Source: Polymyxa betae
Taxonomy: Eukaryota; Endomyxa; Phytomyxea; Plasmodiophorida; Plasmodiophoridae
Length of the DNA stretch: 43,564 nucleotides
Assembly (NCBI GenBank): GCA_003693705.1
Contig: RBZT01000806.1
Span: 1-43,564, forward strand
Reading direction: 5' to 3'
The notes under the pieces are model-generated. The model was not told where the DNA came from, did not search any database, and worked only from the letters and a program-made list of their open reading frames with translations. The translations under genes and the position numbers were made by a program. The stretch's first letter is position 1. The number at the start of each line of letters is the position of its first letter. Shown piece by piece: positions 31,894-41,588 of the stretch.

Positions 31894-32550
31894 AGCGTCG
31901 CCAGCCTTGGCCGGCAGCGATGGATTGCGGCAAAATCGGGCGTGACAACCTCCCCGAGTAGCAGACACTGTGACGGCGGGCCGCTCTCCCGCCTATTGGG
32001 TGGCCGCTCCGCTCATGAGGGTTTGCTGTCACTCCATTCAGCTGATTCTACAGAACCAAACTGTCAAATGGAGAGAACATCAATGCAAATGGTTGCACAA
32101 TGACAGAATACGGTCGGGCTAAATGAATTGAATGCGGGAGGCTGGGAATTAGCTAGCAGTGGCAGTGACATGGCGCTTTCCGTCAATCTAATTCGGTTTT
32201 CAAATGGAAAATAGTTGAGTATGCAATTCATGATTTGTGCTCAATCTGCCAAACAAATGGAATGCCAGTTGTATCGTGGCTCTGCATCCATGATATCAGT
32301 TAACGGATTGATGCCTAATTTCGATACTGGGATTTGCCAGATTTGCCTTCTAGCATGCAGCAGAAAGTCAACTGCATTTATGCCATCTGATAACAAACCT
32401 TTTTACATAGGTGAAAAAATATCTAGACAGATAGAGCCATTTCATTGCGAGAACAAATGCTTCACCATGTTTGGATGGGTCATCAACTCATCATTACAGT
32501 TGGATAAAAGACGGATTGCATCTCTTGACACGACAGCAAACAAAAACGAA
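31894..32550. other. Intergenic stretch upstream of the Ca2+ ATPase
   Basis: It contains the ATPase promoter and the region downstream of tRNA-Arg. A 124-codon + strand ORF (32215-32589) runs into the tRNA gene antisense and is not credible as a protein. No telo-box tract is present. Confidence 0.45.
32542..32546 (-). terminator. Pol III T-run after tRNA-Arg
   Basis: On the minus strand TTTTT follows the tRNA 3' end by four bases. Confidence 0.65.
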
Positions 32551-32622
32551 AGCCCGAGGCGGGACTTGAACCCGCAGCCTTCTCCTTAGGAGGGAGACGC
32601 GCTACCATTGCGCCACACGAGC
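32551..32622 (-). tRNA. tRNA-Arg (anticodon CCU)
   Basis: The cloverleaf on the minus strand has acceptor GCTCGTG/CTCGGGC, D arm GCGC-AATGGTA-GCGC, anticodon stem TCTCC/GGAGA with loop CTCCTAA (anticodon CCT, reading AGG), and T stem GCGGG/CCCGC with loop TTCAAGT. The acceptor stem carries one U-U mismatch at the sixth pair and a U-G pair at the third. There is no intron. It looks functional. Confidence 0.9.
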
Positions 32623-33010
32623 ACTTTGTGAATAAAGCTTGGCCAGCCGGATTGGATTCAAACCCGAGAAAATGAAATGATGTAACAATACTATGTTGAC
32701 AAATTCGAGAATGCCCATATTTAGCATCGCCATGGTGACATCCCTCTTCAAGGAAGAGTCAGATTTTCGCGGAATCGTTTTGTCATTAACTTCCAAAGCT
32801 AGTATTCAGCAGTGGCGGGTAGCTGCAGATTTTATTATGGCGATTTTACTAAGCAGCTTCATGAAAGGGTTTCCACTTCGTCCCCAAATCCCAATCTCTT
32901 CCGTACCGGTAGTCAGACACGCATTTTTGATAGGATTCGTCAGTTTTCGCTTCTCTCTGTCTTGCTTGGAACCCAATCGTTTAAAGCTGTTGGTGTAATT
33001 CTGTTGGACG
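32623..33010. other. Promoter region between tRNA-Arg and TFIIF alpha
   Basis: Short ORFs (32693-32998 and 32812-33042) overlap in different frames and show no domain. I treat the stretch as intergenic, although an upstream untranslated exon of the following gene is possible. Confidence 0.4.
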
Positions 33011-34691
33011 ATGTCTATTCCAGTTTATCGGATGCCTTCTGACTCGAAGTTCGCCATCATCAGAATGGCTCCAGGGCTATTGGTCTCGTCGAAGGCCACT
33101 CTGGCTTCGAAAGAGATCGTCGACTCGGCCACAGCAAGGCGCTCAGCGGCGAAGAAGGCCACAAACTATATCCTGAACGATCGTAAAAACAAGAAGCAGT
33201 TCCGAGCCCAACCCGAAAATGTTGGGACCCGCTCCAAATACGTCTTGTTCCAGCAGAAAGGAAGGGCATTGTTCTATACCGAAGTTGACCTGTTTAAAGC
33301 TGATTTGGAATCTGCTCGATCTGGTGCCGATGCTGATAATGGCATCGAAGATGCTGAGCAGGCTGAGATGAATCGCCAGAAACAGATGCTTGCCAGATTA
33401 CGGCGGCATTCAAAACTGAGCAGTTTTCTATCGAAGTCAGCTATTTTATTTTTTAAGTTTCTTTTGCAAATTATTGTCTCTACGCAAACTATACTTCAAT
33501 TTCTTTCTCAGATTTGTTGGTTTCAAGTCTGAATATGTCTGCAGAGGCGAAGCTGATGATGAAGATATCGAACCTGCCGCCAGAATATTCGGCCGGCAGA
33601 AAACTGTTCGCAAGACCCAGCACGAGCTCGGTCTTGGGGATGATCAGCGCGATCTGGATTTTGAAGAAGAGTTCGACGATGATGATGCCGTTGATAAAAA
33701 TGTCACGATCGATACTGTTGGGGACGGCCGGGTACTACTTATTGCTTATTTATAGGGATTCTACTATTCAGTTTCCGGTCTAGTTTCGCTTTGTTCGTCT
33801 CTTTCTTGTTGCTTTTTCACTGAAGCATTTCTTTTTTATGAATCTCCCTCAAGCGACATTTTCACTTGCGTTCATTCTGCTGAATTTTTCGCCGCAGGGA
33901 CCAGATGTTGATCAAGATCACGATCTGACACAAGCTGGAAAGGTGTGGACTTCTCTGTGGCTCTGTGTCGCCGTCCACTCAAACAGACTTCCAGAAAATT
34001 GCTCAGATATTATCAAAGAACGAAGATTTGGATGAGTTCAGCGAATCGGAGGAAGAAGATGATTTGGGAGGCGAAGATAATATGGAAGACGAAGTGCCGG
34101 TGTGTTTTCTTTAGTTTTTTAGCTGGAATTTGTTTTCATTATCAGTTCTTACTTTTCAAACGCTGCTCTATTGCTTAATGGCTCAAATTTGCTTGTTCTA
34201 TGTGCTATGAGTTTTATTCTGAACCGCTTCCAGCCAGAACCCGTCAATCGTAAGCGCACTGGCGATGCTACGATGGCTGATAGCGAAGCTGGCATAAAGC
34301 GTCCCCGTTTAGAACCCTCAACTGCACCTGCTGTCGCTTCTTCGTCTGCTTCTAGCACAGCTCCACCTCAAGAAGGTATAAATGTTGACTTCTGTTAGTT
34401 TTGGGTTGAAAGAAGATGCTTCCATTATGTTCATTTCAAGATCGAAACGTTACGGAATTTGCATTTGATTTATATTGTGCTGCAGTGTTCGTTACAGACG
34501 AAGAAGTTCGCGAGCAGTTCCGCAAGCATGGTCGTTTGACAGTGAAAAGCCTGGCTCGTATTATGGAAGACACATGGAAGTATAAAGGTGACCAGGCCCG
34601 CAAGGAGCTGTTCGCTATTGTGCAACGCATCTGCACGTATCAAGCGGATCCCAATAGGCCAAATGTGAAGTATCTGGTTTTAAAACCATAA
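33011..34691 (+). CDS. GTF2F1: TFIIF alpha subunit (RAP74-like)
   Basis: This is the large subunit of the general RNA polymerase II factor TFIIF. The N-terminal exon (MSIPVYRMPSDSKFAII) carries a dimerisation-domain-like end, VGTRSKYVLFQQKGRALFY, followed by an alpha-helical EAE-rich linker. Then come very acidic blocks (LDFEEEFDDDD; SESEEEDDLGGED) and a lysine/serine-rich stretch (RKRTGDATMADS, KRPRLEPS). The last exon (34485-34691) encodes the winged-helix end, with TDEEVREQFRKHGRLTVKSL and ELFAIVQRICTYQ, as in the RAP74 C-terminus that binds FCP1. Acidic centre plus terminal winged helix is the family layout. About five introns. The N-terminal similarity is modest, so the assignment rests mainly on the C-terminal domain and overall architecture. 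Confidence 0.75.
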
Positions 34692-35193
34692 CTTGGAGTC
34701 TTCTTTGGCCTTCTACCATAGAATATTTCTTCAGATTCCGAGCAATCTGCTGTTACTCGATGCTCTCTTTGATTCGGGATTGTACAAAATTCTATCGTAA
34801 ATTAATATATGTAGCAGCGAATTGCTCGTTCACACTTGCTCATATATATTTATCGCTGTAAATTTGTGTGTTTGCAAGGCGCTGAGTAACGGAAAGTAAT
34901 TTTCTTCTGGAAGGGGCGTTCCGATTTCGGTCATTGGATGAAATACAATCTTCCGGTAGAAATCTAGGCATCGGCCCTCATTATCAGCCGTTACTGAATT
35001 TCATTACAAGTAGACATACATACAGACATTGTTTTTTAAGAATCAAGAACAAAACTTAAAAAGCCTTTTATCTTGTACATGTCATTTTATGAGAAAATTT
35101 GCAGCATTTCTTGAAGGATGAATGGTTGCGCCATCGCACCGCTGCGCAGTCAGGTGAAAATATCACTTCTCGTTGTTGTTATTGGCGAGGACG
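34692..35193. other. Spacer between TFIIF alpha and RAD23
   Basis: No gene is seen. It holds the 3' UTR of the TFIIF gene and the RAD23 promoter; both genes run on the + strand. Confidence 0.5.
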
Positions 35194-36562
35194 ATGGTGA
35201 AGATCAAGTTGAAGACGCTAGCCAATAAGACCTATGATATGGACCTGGACGCCGACCTTGGCGTAAGTTTCGGTTGTATGCTCTGCTCTCGGGTTGCTGA
35301 CTGCTATGCCCGCATAGGTCGCCGACTTGAAGCAGATGATCAATGATCAATTCGGGCTGGGTGAACCCGAATTGCTTAAGCTGATCTATACTGGCAAGGT
35401 TCTGAAAGACGATCAAACCGTCTCCCAAGCTGGAGTCAAAGAAGGCGGCTTCATAGTCGTTATGGTGAGTTTTACTGCTTTTATTCTCATTTATTCTTCT
35501 TGAGACTCGCTTTTTGTGTCTTTCTTTATTATTACTCAACGAAGTTTTAAAATTGTAATTTATTTCTAGTATTTGTTGTATAAATTGTTGATCACTGCTG
35601 TAGGCGACGAAAAAGAAGGAACAGGCGACGCCGGCTGTTGTGCCGGCTCCAGCTTCGGCTCCCGCCCCTGAGCCCGCTCCTGTTGCCGCCCCTTCTCCCG
35701 TCGCCGCTCCAGCTGCCCAAGCTGCTCCAGCCGCTCAAGCAGCACCATCCGATTCCGGCATGGTTCGCGGTCCAGCCTACGAGCAAGCCGTCGAGAATTT
35801 GATGGCGCTCGGCTTCGACCGCGACCAGGTCGCACGCGCTATGCAAGCTAGTTTCAATAACCCGGATCGTGCTGCTGAATACTTATTGGGTGGTGCTCCT
35901 GACGATCTGTCAGCGCCTGAGCAAGGCCAGAATGCAGAGGCATCAGGTGCTGCTGATGGCGGCATGCAGCGAGTCGATATGCAGGCGTTGCAGCAGATGT
36001 TTCAGCAGCGACCCGAGCTGGTCGACGCCCTGATCAACCAGCTTAGCCAGACCCACCCGCAACTGATTCAAGCGCTCGGCAATAACCGTGCCGCCTTCAA
36101 TCAGCTGCTCAATGATCCAATGGCGTTTGCTCAAATACTACAGGCTGTAGGCGCTGGTAAGAGATGCTTTTTTCAATCTGCTCGTTTTAACATCTTTTTT
36201 ATTATGCTTTATGTTTCTGTTGCTTACAGAAAACGGTTGATGTTTTCTTCTCACTTAAATACTTTAAGCTGTCAGAATGCAATTTCCGCTTCTGCCATAT
36301 TGTTGTTTTATATAGTTCTGAATGCTTTTTTGCAGGTTTTGTTGGCCCAGGTTCAATGCGTCCCGATCTCGGTGGCGATGATCCGAATGCCGAGCGCGTG
36401 ATCCAGATATCCCCGAATGACCGGCAGGCAATTGAGCGACTAGAATCGCTCGGCTTCAGCCGCGACCGTGTCCTGGAAGCATATCTGGCTTGCGATCGCA
36501 ATGAAGAAATTGCTGCCAACTATCTGTTTGAGAATGGAAACGATCCCGACTCGGATGATTAA
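35194..36562 (+). CDS. RAD23: RAD23 ubiquitin shuttle / NER factor
   Basis: RAD23 carries ubiquitinated proteins to the proteasome and stabilises XPC/Rad4 in nucleotide excision repair. Domains in order: a ubiquitin-like domain ([20 protein letters not shown], then [15 protein letters not shown]); an Ala/Pro-rich linker at about residues 75-125; UBA1 ([19 protein letters not shown]); the XPC-binding STI1 domain ([20 protein letters not shown]); and a C-terminal UBA2 ([20 protein letters not shown]) ending in acidic DPDSDD. The whole layout is canonical. Introns fall after GACCTTGGC (about 35261), after the ubiquitin-like domain (about 35465), and between the STI1 domain and UBA2 (about 36157-36334, unusually long). 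The start ATG gives the conserved UBL N-terminus. Confidence 0.95.
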
Positions 36563-37285
36563 AACAGCAACGGGATTCCTTTCAACCCCAGCTTATAAAT
36601 ATACATCGGAAATTTGAAGTGGCTGATTTTTTGGACTTTGATTTGATACCTTCTTTCTATGTCAGGTTTTATCGCCTTTTAGAGAGCTGTCACATGCCAG
36701 CTGTTGGAAAACGTTTTCTGTCTTTACGAGTGATTTAGAATAACCCGGAACTGCAGCAGTGTTTTTTAATCAGGTGAGAAACAGAATTTCAATCTGAATT
36801 GCAGTAGCGAGACCGAGATCCTTCTCTATCACACGTAAACACCAAAATTCAACATTTTCTGATCTGAATGATGGGCCCAGCTGCATGCTATTTGGAAGCT
36901 GCTCATGGAGAGGATATGTTTTCAGCAATCGTCAACGACTCTTTAAGTTTAATCTGATACTTTAAGCGATGATGAACACCTCAATTTTTCCAGTTTATTG
37001 GTTTTTCCTTTTTTATTGTCGTTGTTGATAATGAAGTGCATAAATAATGAACTTTTTAATATGGGTGACGAGAATTAACTGGGCATTCGGAGCTGGGCAT
37101 TCCGTTTCAGATGAATAGTGTATATTGGGCAAACGATAATGCATGAGGCAGAGCTACCTGAATATTCATCAAGCAGGCCACATCTCCACCATCGCATCAG
37201 CTGGGAACAAGCAGCCGTCGACGAAGTTTACAGACATTCGCCTTATCTGTCCGATTTTAGTGTTCCCTCTGAACCTGCTGATTAT
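36563..37285. other. Intergenic stretch after RAD23
   Basis: I see no supported gene. A 62-codon + strand ORF at 37118-37306 runs into the telo-box-like tract and has no domain. Confidence 0.45.
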
Positions 37286-37307
37286 AACCCTAACCCTAAA
37301 CCCTAAC
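37286..37307. promoter_or_regulatory. Telo-box-like tract
   Basis: Three CCCTAA(A) units on the + strand. Unlike the other tracts it is not clearly placed in front of a start codon that I can name; the next + strand ATG of a plausible gene is at 37785. Confidence 0.4.
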
Positions 37308-37784
37308 ATTCCCATTTTTCCAAGAACCTGCCTGAGAGCCAAAGGCGTCTTCGCCGATCGTAACGGAACCGCCGAATTCGTCTGGGGCGGGAAATGATCC
37401 TTCCAACATCGTTTCGTGATTATGAACCCTCCTGGAGGCCTTGAAGTTATCATCGACCGCGACCTTCTCGTGGCATCACAATTCCAGGCCTGTTGCTCGC
37501 TAACGAGATCGCTCAGAAAACGAAGTCGAGCATGTCAACATTTTGTTGTTGTTTTTTTGCAATCTGGAAGAGTCCATCGTAGACCTGAACACGTGCGACA
37601 CCACCGCCGTTTCACCGGCTTCAATATGAACCAGTTTGCGCGATTTCTGGAACCTGGAATTGACGAACAAATCGATCGCAGGCTCAGCTAAAGGCATGAC
37701 AACGGTGACATTGAATCGTCTACTTTAAATCAGCCACAAACCCGAAGGTGAAATCCGAATGGAATCGGAATTTGAATCTGTCCA

Positions 37785-38264
37785 ATGTTCGGTTCAAAAA
37801 ATCGCTTCACCGATTCACCGATCGGTTATGCGGAATTTCCTCAATCTGCTTCTCGTTCGATCTCTTCTCTCTGTGCTTCTAATGAGTCGATTACTGTGGA
37901 TTCTGTCCCTGTAGTCTCTCGGACTCCGGATCCTGACCAGGCTGCGTTTGCCGTCGAACAGCGCGGCATCATTCAGGCATCTGGATCGAATTTCACCAAA
38001 TCAGATCAAGTTTCCGCCTATTCTTCGTGGGTGTGGTTGTGTTATATTAGACGCGATGGGCGAGTTTTCTGCAAAATTTAATGTAATAAAAATCATCTCT
38101 CATATGCAGCCAGTACCGGTGTTATCACACTGAAGCGACGTGTTAATAAAACCGGGATTATCGCCTTTTCATTGGTCGCGCTTCGGAATCTGAGTGCTCC
38201 GATCGTGGAGATTTCGTCAGTGCCGACCATAGGTCACTCCCAGACCCAAATATATCGATTATGA
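37785..38264 (+). CDS. Hypothetical protein, two exons or more
   Basis: Exon 37785-38026 reads MFGSKNRFTDSPIGYAEF, then a Ser-rich stretch, then TPDPDQAAFAVEQRGIIQAS. It joins across a GT-AG intron (38027-38113) to TGVITLKRRVNKTGIIAFSL and ends TQIYRL with TGA at 38262-38264. The frame stays open and amino-acid use looks protein-like, but I recognise no domain. Coding-like patches upstream (about 37320-37690, both strands) may be further exons or another gene; I could not join them. It borders a repeat-rich segment, so it could be repeat-derived. Confidence 0.4.
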
Positions 38265-38324
38265 TGAAAGTTCGTGCATGGAACCGCCTGCTTGGAAATT
38301 TCAAAATAGTAAGAAAACGAAGTT

Positions 38325-39079
38325 GCGGGCGACTATGTCGCCCGCGCAGTATTCAGGCGACTCTCTTTAGGACTCTCTCCCTTCAAGATCGTGCCTATGT
38401 GCAGAATAACCTTCAAGTGTTTACGTCTATATGTCTTTATTAGCACGAAAACATGGATAACGGTCATCAGTTTTTGTTCTTCTTCTTTTTGGGCTGACAG
38501 CGCTTCTTCTCAGTTTGGGACTTATATATTTTACCTCCTATTTTAGGCCTGCCTTTGGTCTTCAACTTGAAAGGATTTCGAATGATTACATCGTCATCAT
38601 TATCTTTCTGTGTGATTTCAGAAGACTTGTTATTTGTGTCCAACAAAGCCGATAACGTGGATTTAACCATTTTTAAAACGAACGGTTTGAAACTGATCGT
38701 AATATAATCGCTTTGCACAGAGAGGCCAAATCGGAAAATCTCATATCTTCAAAATCACAAGAATCAGAGTTCGACCCCGATCCCAGTCGCATCGACCCGA
38801 AAGCGGCAGTGACACGGGAAGATGAAATACCACCCTGTGCTGTGTCAGTCCTCCAAAAATTGTGCATCAATTCAATTGGACATGATAGATGATTCAGATG
38901 GCGAAACGCACAGGAACCAAACAGTCAATGTAATCCGCAGTCGGAGTCTGATCCGGCGGCAGACAGAGAGAGCTCCCCAAACCCAAGAGCCTAGAGAGGC
39001 TTGATAACATGATAAAGGAATGAGGAATGTCACCCACATAGAGTCGCCTGAATACTGCGAGGGCGACTATGTCGCCTGC
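38325..39079. mobile_element. 755-bp TIR element with self-complementary ends
   Basis: The 40-nt ends at 38325-38364 and 39040-39079 are inverted copies of each other (35 of 40 positions match). Each end also contains its own hairpin, GGCGAC-TATG-TCGCC type, near the outer edge. The TIR reads inward GCAGTATTCAGGCGACTCT without mismatch. I cannot define a target-site duplication. Inside, on the minus strand, is an ORF whose end resembles a transposase C-terminus. This looks like a non-autonomous or decayed DNA transposon. Confidence 0.65.
38467..38718 (-). pseudogene. Possible transposase C-terminal remnant
   Basis: An 83-codon ORF inside the TIR element ends with IRNPFKLKTKGRPK and a Lys-rich tail. 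The NP-x-K-x-KGRPK pattern near the C-terminus is typical of MULE/FAR1-type transposases. No catalytic or SWIM-type zinc-finger part is visible, so any transposase is heavily truncated. Upstream ORF 38673-38870 on the same strand may be another fragment. Confidence 0.35.
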
Positions 39080-39179
39080 GGGGAGAGGGGTCGCCCGCGT
39101 AGCAGGGTCGTTATCTTTTTTTGGACTTTTAGAAATGTTTAACCAGTTAAACGGGAAATTTTTCTATCCGCAAGGCGCA

Positions 39180-39232
39180 AGTGGATAGATGGGCTGCGCA
39201 TCCGCCAGCCTGTTAGCGGATGGAAAACTGCG
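39180..39232 (+). repeat. Dispersed hairpin repeat, copy 1
   Basis: A 53-nt unit beginning AGTGGATAGAT, with the hairpin TCCGCC-AGCCTGTT-AGCGGA and the end GGAAAACTGCG. Copies recur at 39422 (direct) and 40172 (inverted, hairpin part only). Confidence 0.75.
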
Positions 39233-39314
39233 CCTTCCGCCAGCTCAAAGTTCTTCCCTCTATCAAAGTGGTAGAACGTCTCTAAGCTGTAAAACAATCA
39301 TATATTCATTTCGT

Positions 39315-39544
39315 CGTCATAGAATATTTAGGTGCTGGCATTAAACGGGCATTTTCCTCCCTTCCTGTAATCAATCGTTTGTCGCCATTCAACAGGGCAC
39401 TGAGAACATTTTTTATTCCCCAGTGGATAGATAGGAGCGCATCTGCCAGCCTGTTGGCGGATGTTAGAAAGGCGTCATCGCGATCTATATCACAGGAAGG
39501 GCGGAGAATACTGTTTATTGCCAGCACCTAAAATTTCTATCGCG
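39315..39544. repeat. Long imperfect foldback, arms of about 63 nt
   Basis: Left arm 39315-39377 and right arm 39481-39544 are inverted copies at roughly three quarters identity. Two exact blocks are shared: TTTAGGTGCTGGCA and CCCTTCCTGT. The 103-nt loop holds copy 2 of the dispersed hairpin repeat. It could be a foldback transposon relic or encode a hairpin RNA. Confidence 0.65.
39422..39474 (+). repeat. Dispersed hairpin repeat, copy 2
   Basis: Direct copy of the 39180 unit, starting AGTGGATAGATAGG and containing CTGCCAGCCTGTTGGCGG; it diverges toward the 3' end. It lies in the loop of the long foldback. Confidence 0.7.
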
Positions 39545-40171
39545 ACGAATTTATTAAACGGTTGTGATTCGAACCAAGGGGGTGTTCAAGTAGAATATCG
39601 CGATAAAATTATAGCGATCCCACCAATAAAATTAAGAGTTGCTCAATAATTATCTTTATAAATTTATTGACCATCCAGTGGTCTCTAATTCTGTTTTATC
39701 GCTATAAATTGGATCACAGACAGGTTGGGGCTCTAATCGCATCGGTATCGGCAGACGTCGGAAGTTTTGTAGAGGTCATCGTCCGCTATGTCCTTTGACT
39801 AACAGAAGGAGTGTAGATCGATAAGGGTTGCATGCCCCGGCCCCCCTTCAAGGCGATTTACTATTGGGCGCAGTCAATTCGCTTTGGCCAATTTGGACGA
39901 ATCCCGTCATGAAGGATGGATTCCTGACTGCTATAAATGCTCGAAGCGAAAACGAGTCGTCATCTTTCGTGGTAGAAATTGAACTATTCGCGAATATCTC
40001 AATAGAATCTCTCTTTTATCCCTATTTTATCGTTATAGTACTAGAAACACGCAAAGTCTCACGGATTCAATCTCTAAAAAAATACTTGTAGTTGTAACAC
40101 CCCTCAAGAAGACATCTACAGGCGAGTTATCGTCTGATCGACAATGAAACGAAAACATGCTGTGGTGGTTG

Positions 40172-40201
40172 GCAGTTTTCCATCCGCCAACAGGCTGGCG
40201 G
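40172..40201 (-). repeat. Dispersed hairpin repeat, copy 3 (inverted)
   Basis: Reverse complement of the hairpin part of copies 1 and 2, with a perfect stem TCCGCC/GGCGGA and the shared GGAAAACTGC end. Copies 1 and 3 face each other across about 1 kb, as ends of a composite unit would. Confidence 0.7.
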
Positions 40202-40211
40202 AAACCGAGGT

Positions 40212-40279
40212 TTAACCGGTTAGTTAACCGAACCGATGAACCGAAGTTAACCGGTCAAATTAACCGGTTAACCGGTTCC
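40212..40279. repeat. AACCGGTT-rich cluster
   Basis: Within 68 nt the self-complementary TTAACCGGTT occurs at 40212 and again near the end, where AACCGGTT is repeated directly, with degenerate AACCGA/AACCGAAG units between. Confidence 0.8.
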
Positions 40280-40286
40280 ATTCAGC

Positions 40287-40332
40287 TCGGTCCGGTTGTT
40301 CCTCCACGGAGTCCGTCGCGGAGTCGGACCGA
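40287..40332. repeat. GC-rich hairpin next to the AACCGGTT cluster
   Basis: Arms TCGGTCCG (40287-40294) and CGGACCGA (40325-40332) are exact inverted repeats. A nested CTCCACGGAG lies between them. Confidence 0.6.
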
Positions 40333-41447
40333 TTATAGGGGTTGTTTATAAAAAGTATATTAAAAGGAAGGAATAATTTTTTGGAAATAATTCTAATAAT
40401 CTACTTGATGACTGATGAGTACAGCAGACAGGTTTTGTCTCCTATTTAGTCGCATCTTATGAAGTTGTCTTCATATCTCTCAGGCGACGATGCTTCTTCA
40501 TCTGCAACGCCTAGCTGCTCGTCGTACTGGACCGTCGGCATCGCCGAAAGCAATGCCAATGATAATGCTCTTGCTTTCATTGTCGACCTGGGTAGGCTAG
40601 CGATTCGTCGTGGAAATGAGCAGCGATCATGAGCACGAATCTTGTGGATTTTTCCAAGATTCGGGGTAGATGCTGCCCAAATGTCTCACTTTTTCTATCT
40701 TTCTTATTTCAAGTCATGTATTGTTTTGAAGTTTGCTGATTGCTGTTTGTTTAATGTCCATTCGTTTCTGCTTTGGCGGCTTTTTTGTCTCTAAGAGGCC
40801 AGTACGACTTTTTCTCTCTATCGATACTTTCCAAACTCTGCCTTCGGGCTCTGTTTGGCTGGTCTAATTCTTTGATAGAAAGTTTGTGCATGCTCTGCTG
40901 TTTGTCTGATATAGAAATCGGGGTGGGCGGGTGATTCGTCACAATCAATTATGCCGATTTGAAGTTGAACGCGGCATATGATGGAAGCACTAAAACGAGC
41001 CAACACACAGCCGGCCGATTGACGAATACAGAAGTCCTCAATGAAGCAATAGACATCCATTTCAAGAGTCCTGTCCACAGTGTTTCGGGCGCTGACGGAA
41101 AATAAAGGGAGTAGCCAAAGGTTTTGCATAGAACTGACTTGGAAATCTTCTCCTCGACTCCTGGCTGGTGATACTGGCCAGTGACCGAGAGCAAACCGTT
41201 GAACTTGCCCGTTGCTCTCTGTTTGCCGTTATGGCGGTTATGTTCAAGAGAGATAGGACCGACTGCTTCAGCCGTCCAGTTCTGCAGCCACATGATCAGC
41301 TAGTATCTATCATGTCGTGCAACAAGATCAAAGATCACGCCATCTATCTATGGCATCACCTAACGATGCGGTTTCATCATCTCTGTGTATGTATTGTTAG
41401 AAATTTGACATGAATACAAGCTCTCATGATATCCATGTCATTTGTTT
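40333..41447. other. Gene-poor stretch upstream of the crinkler relic
   Basis: Overlapping minus-strand ORFs (40818-41129 and 40949-41293) have no recognisable domain or signal peptide. A short coding-like patch lies at 40470-40630 on the + strand. I support no gene here. Confidence 0.4.
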
Positions 41448-41475
41448 GTGGGGTCTGGGGTGACCCCAACCCCAC
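41448..41475. repeat. GC-rich near-palindrome in the crinkler promoter
   Basis: GTGGGGT-x-TGGGGT is followed by ACCCCA-x-CCCCAC around a 1-nt centre. It sits 113 nt upstream of the ATG at 41589 and may form a hairpin or bind a dimeric regulator. Confidence 0.65.
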
Positions 41476-41588
41476 TCACCAAATAGCTGTGTGATTGGAC
41501 ATCCAGGTCATGCGCAACCCCCAATCAGGAGTCATCCTCCTCTCAGAGTCCAGAGACCAGACCCTCTCTCTCTCCTCATTATTTAGCC

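Noticed and set aside
32215..32589. 124-codon + strand ORF
   Set aside because: Its last part is antisense to the tRNA-Arg gene.
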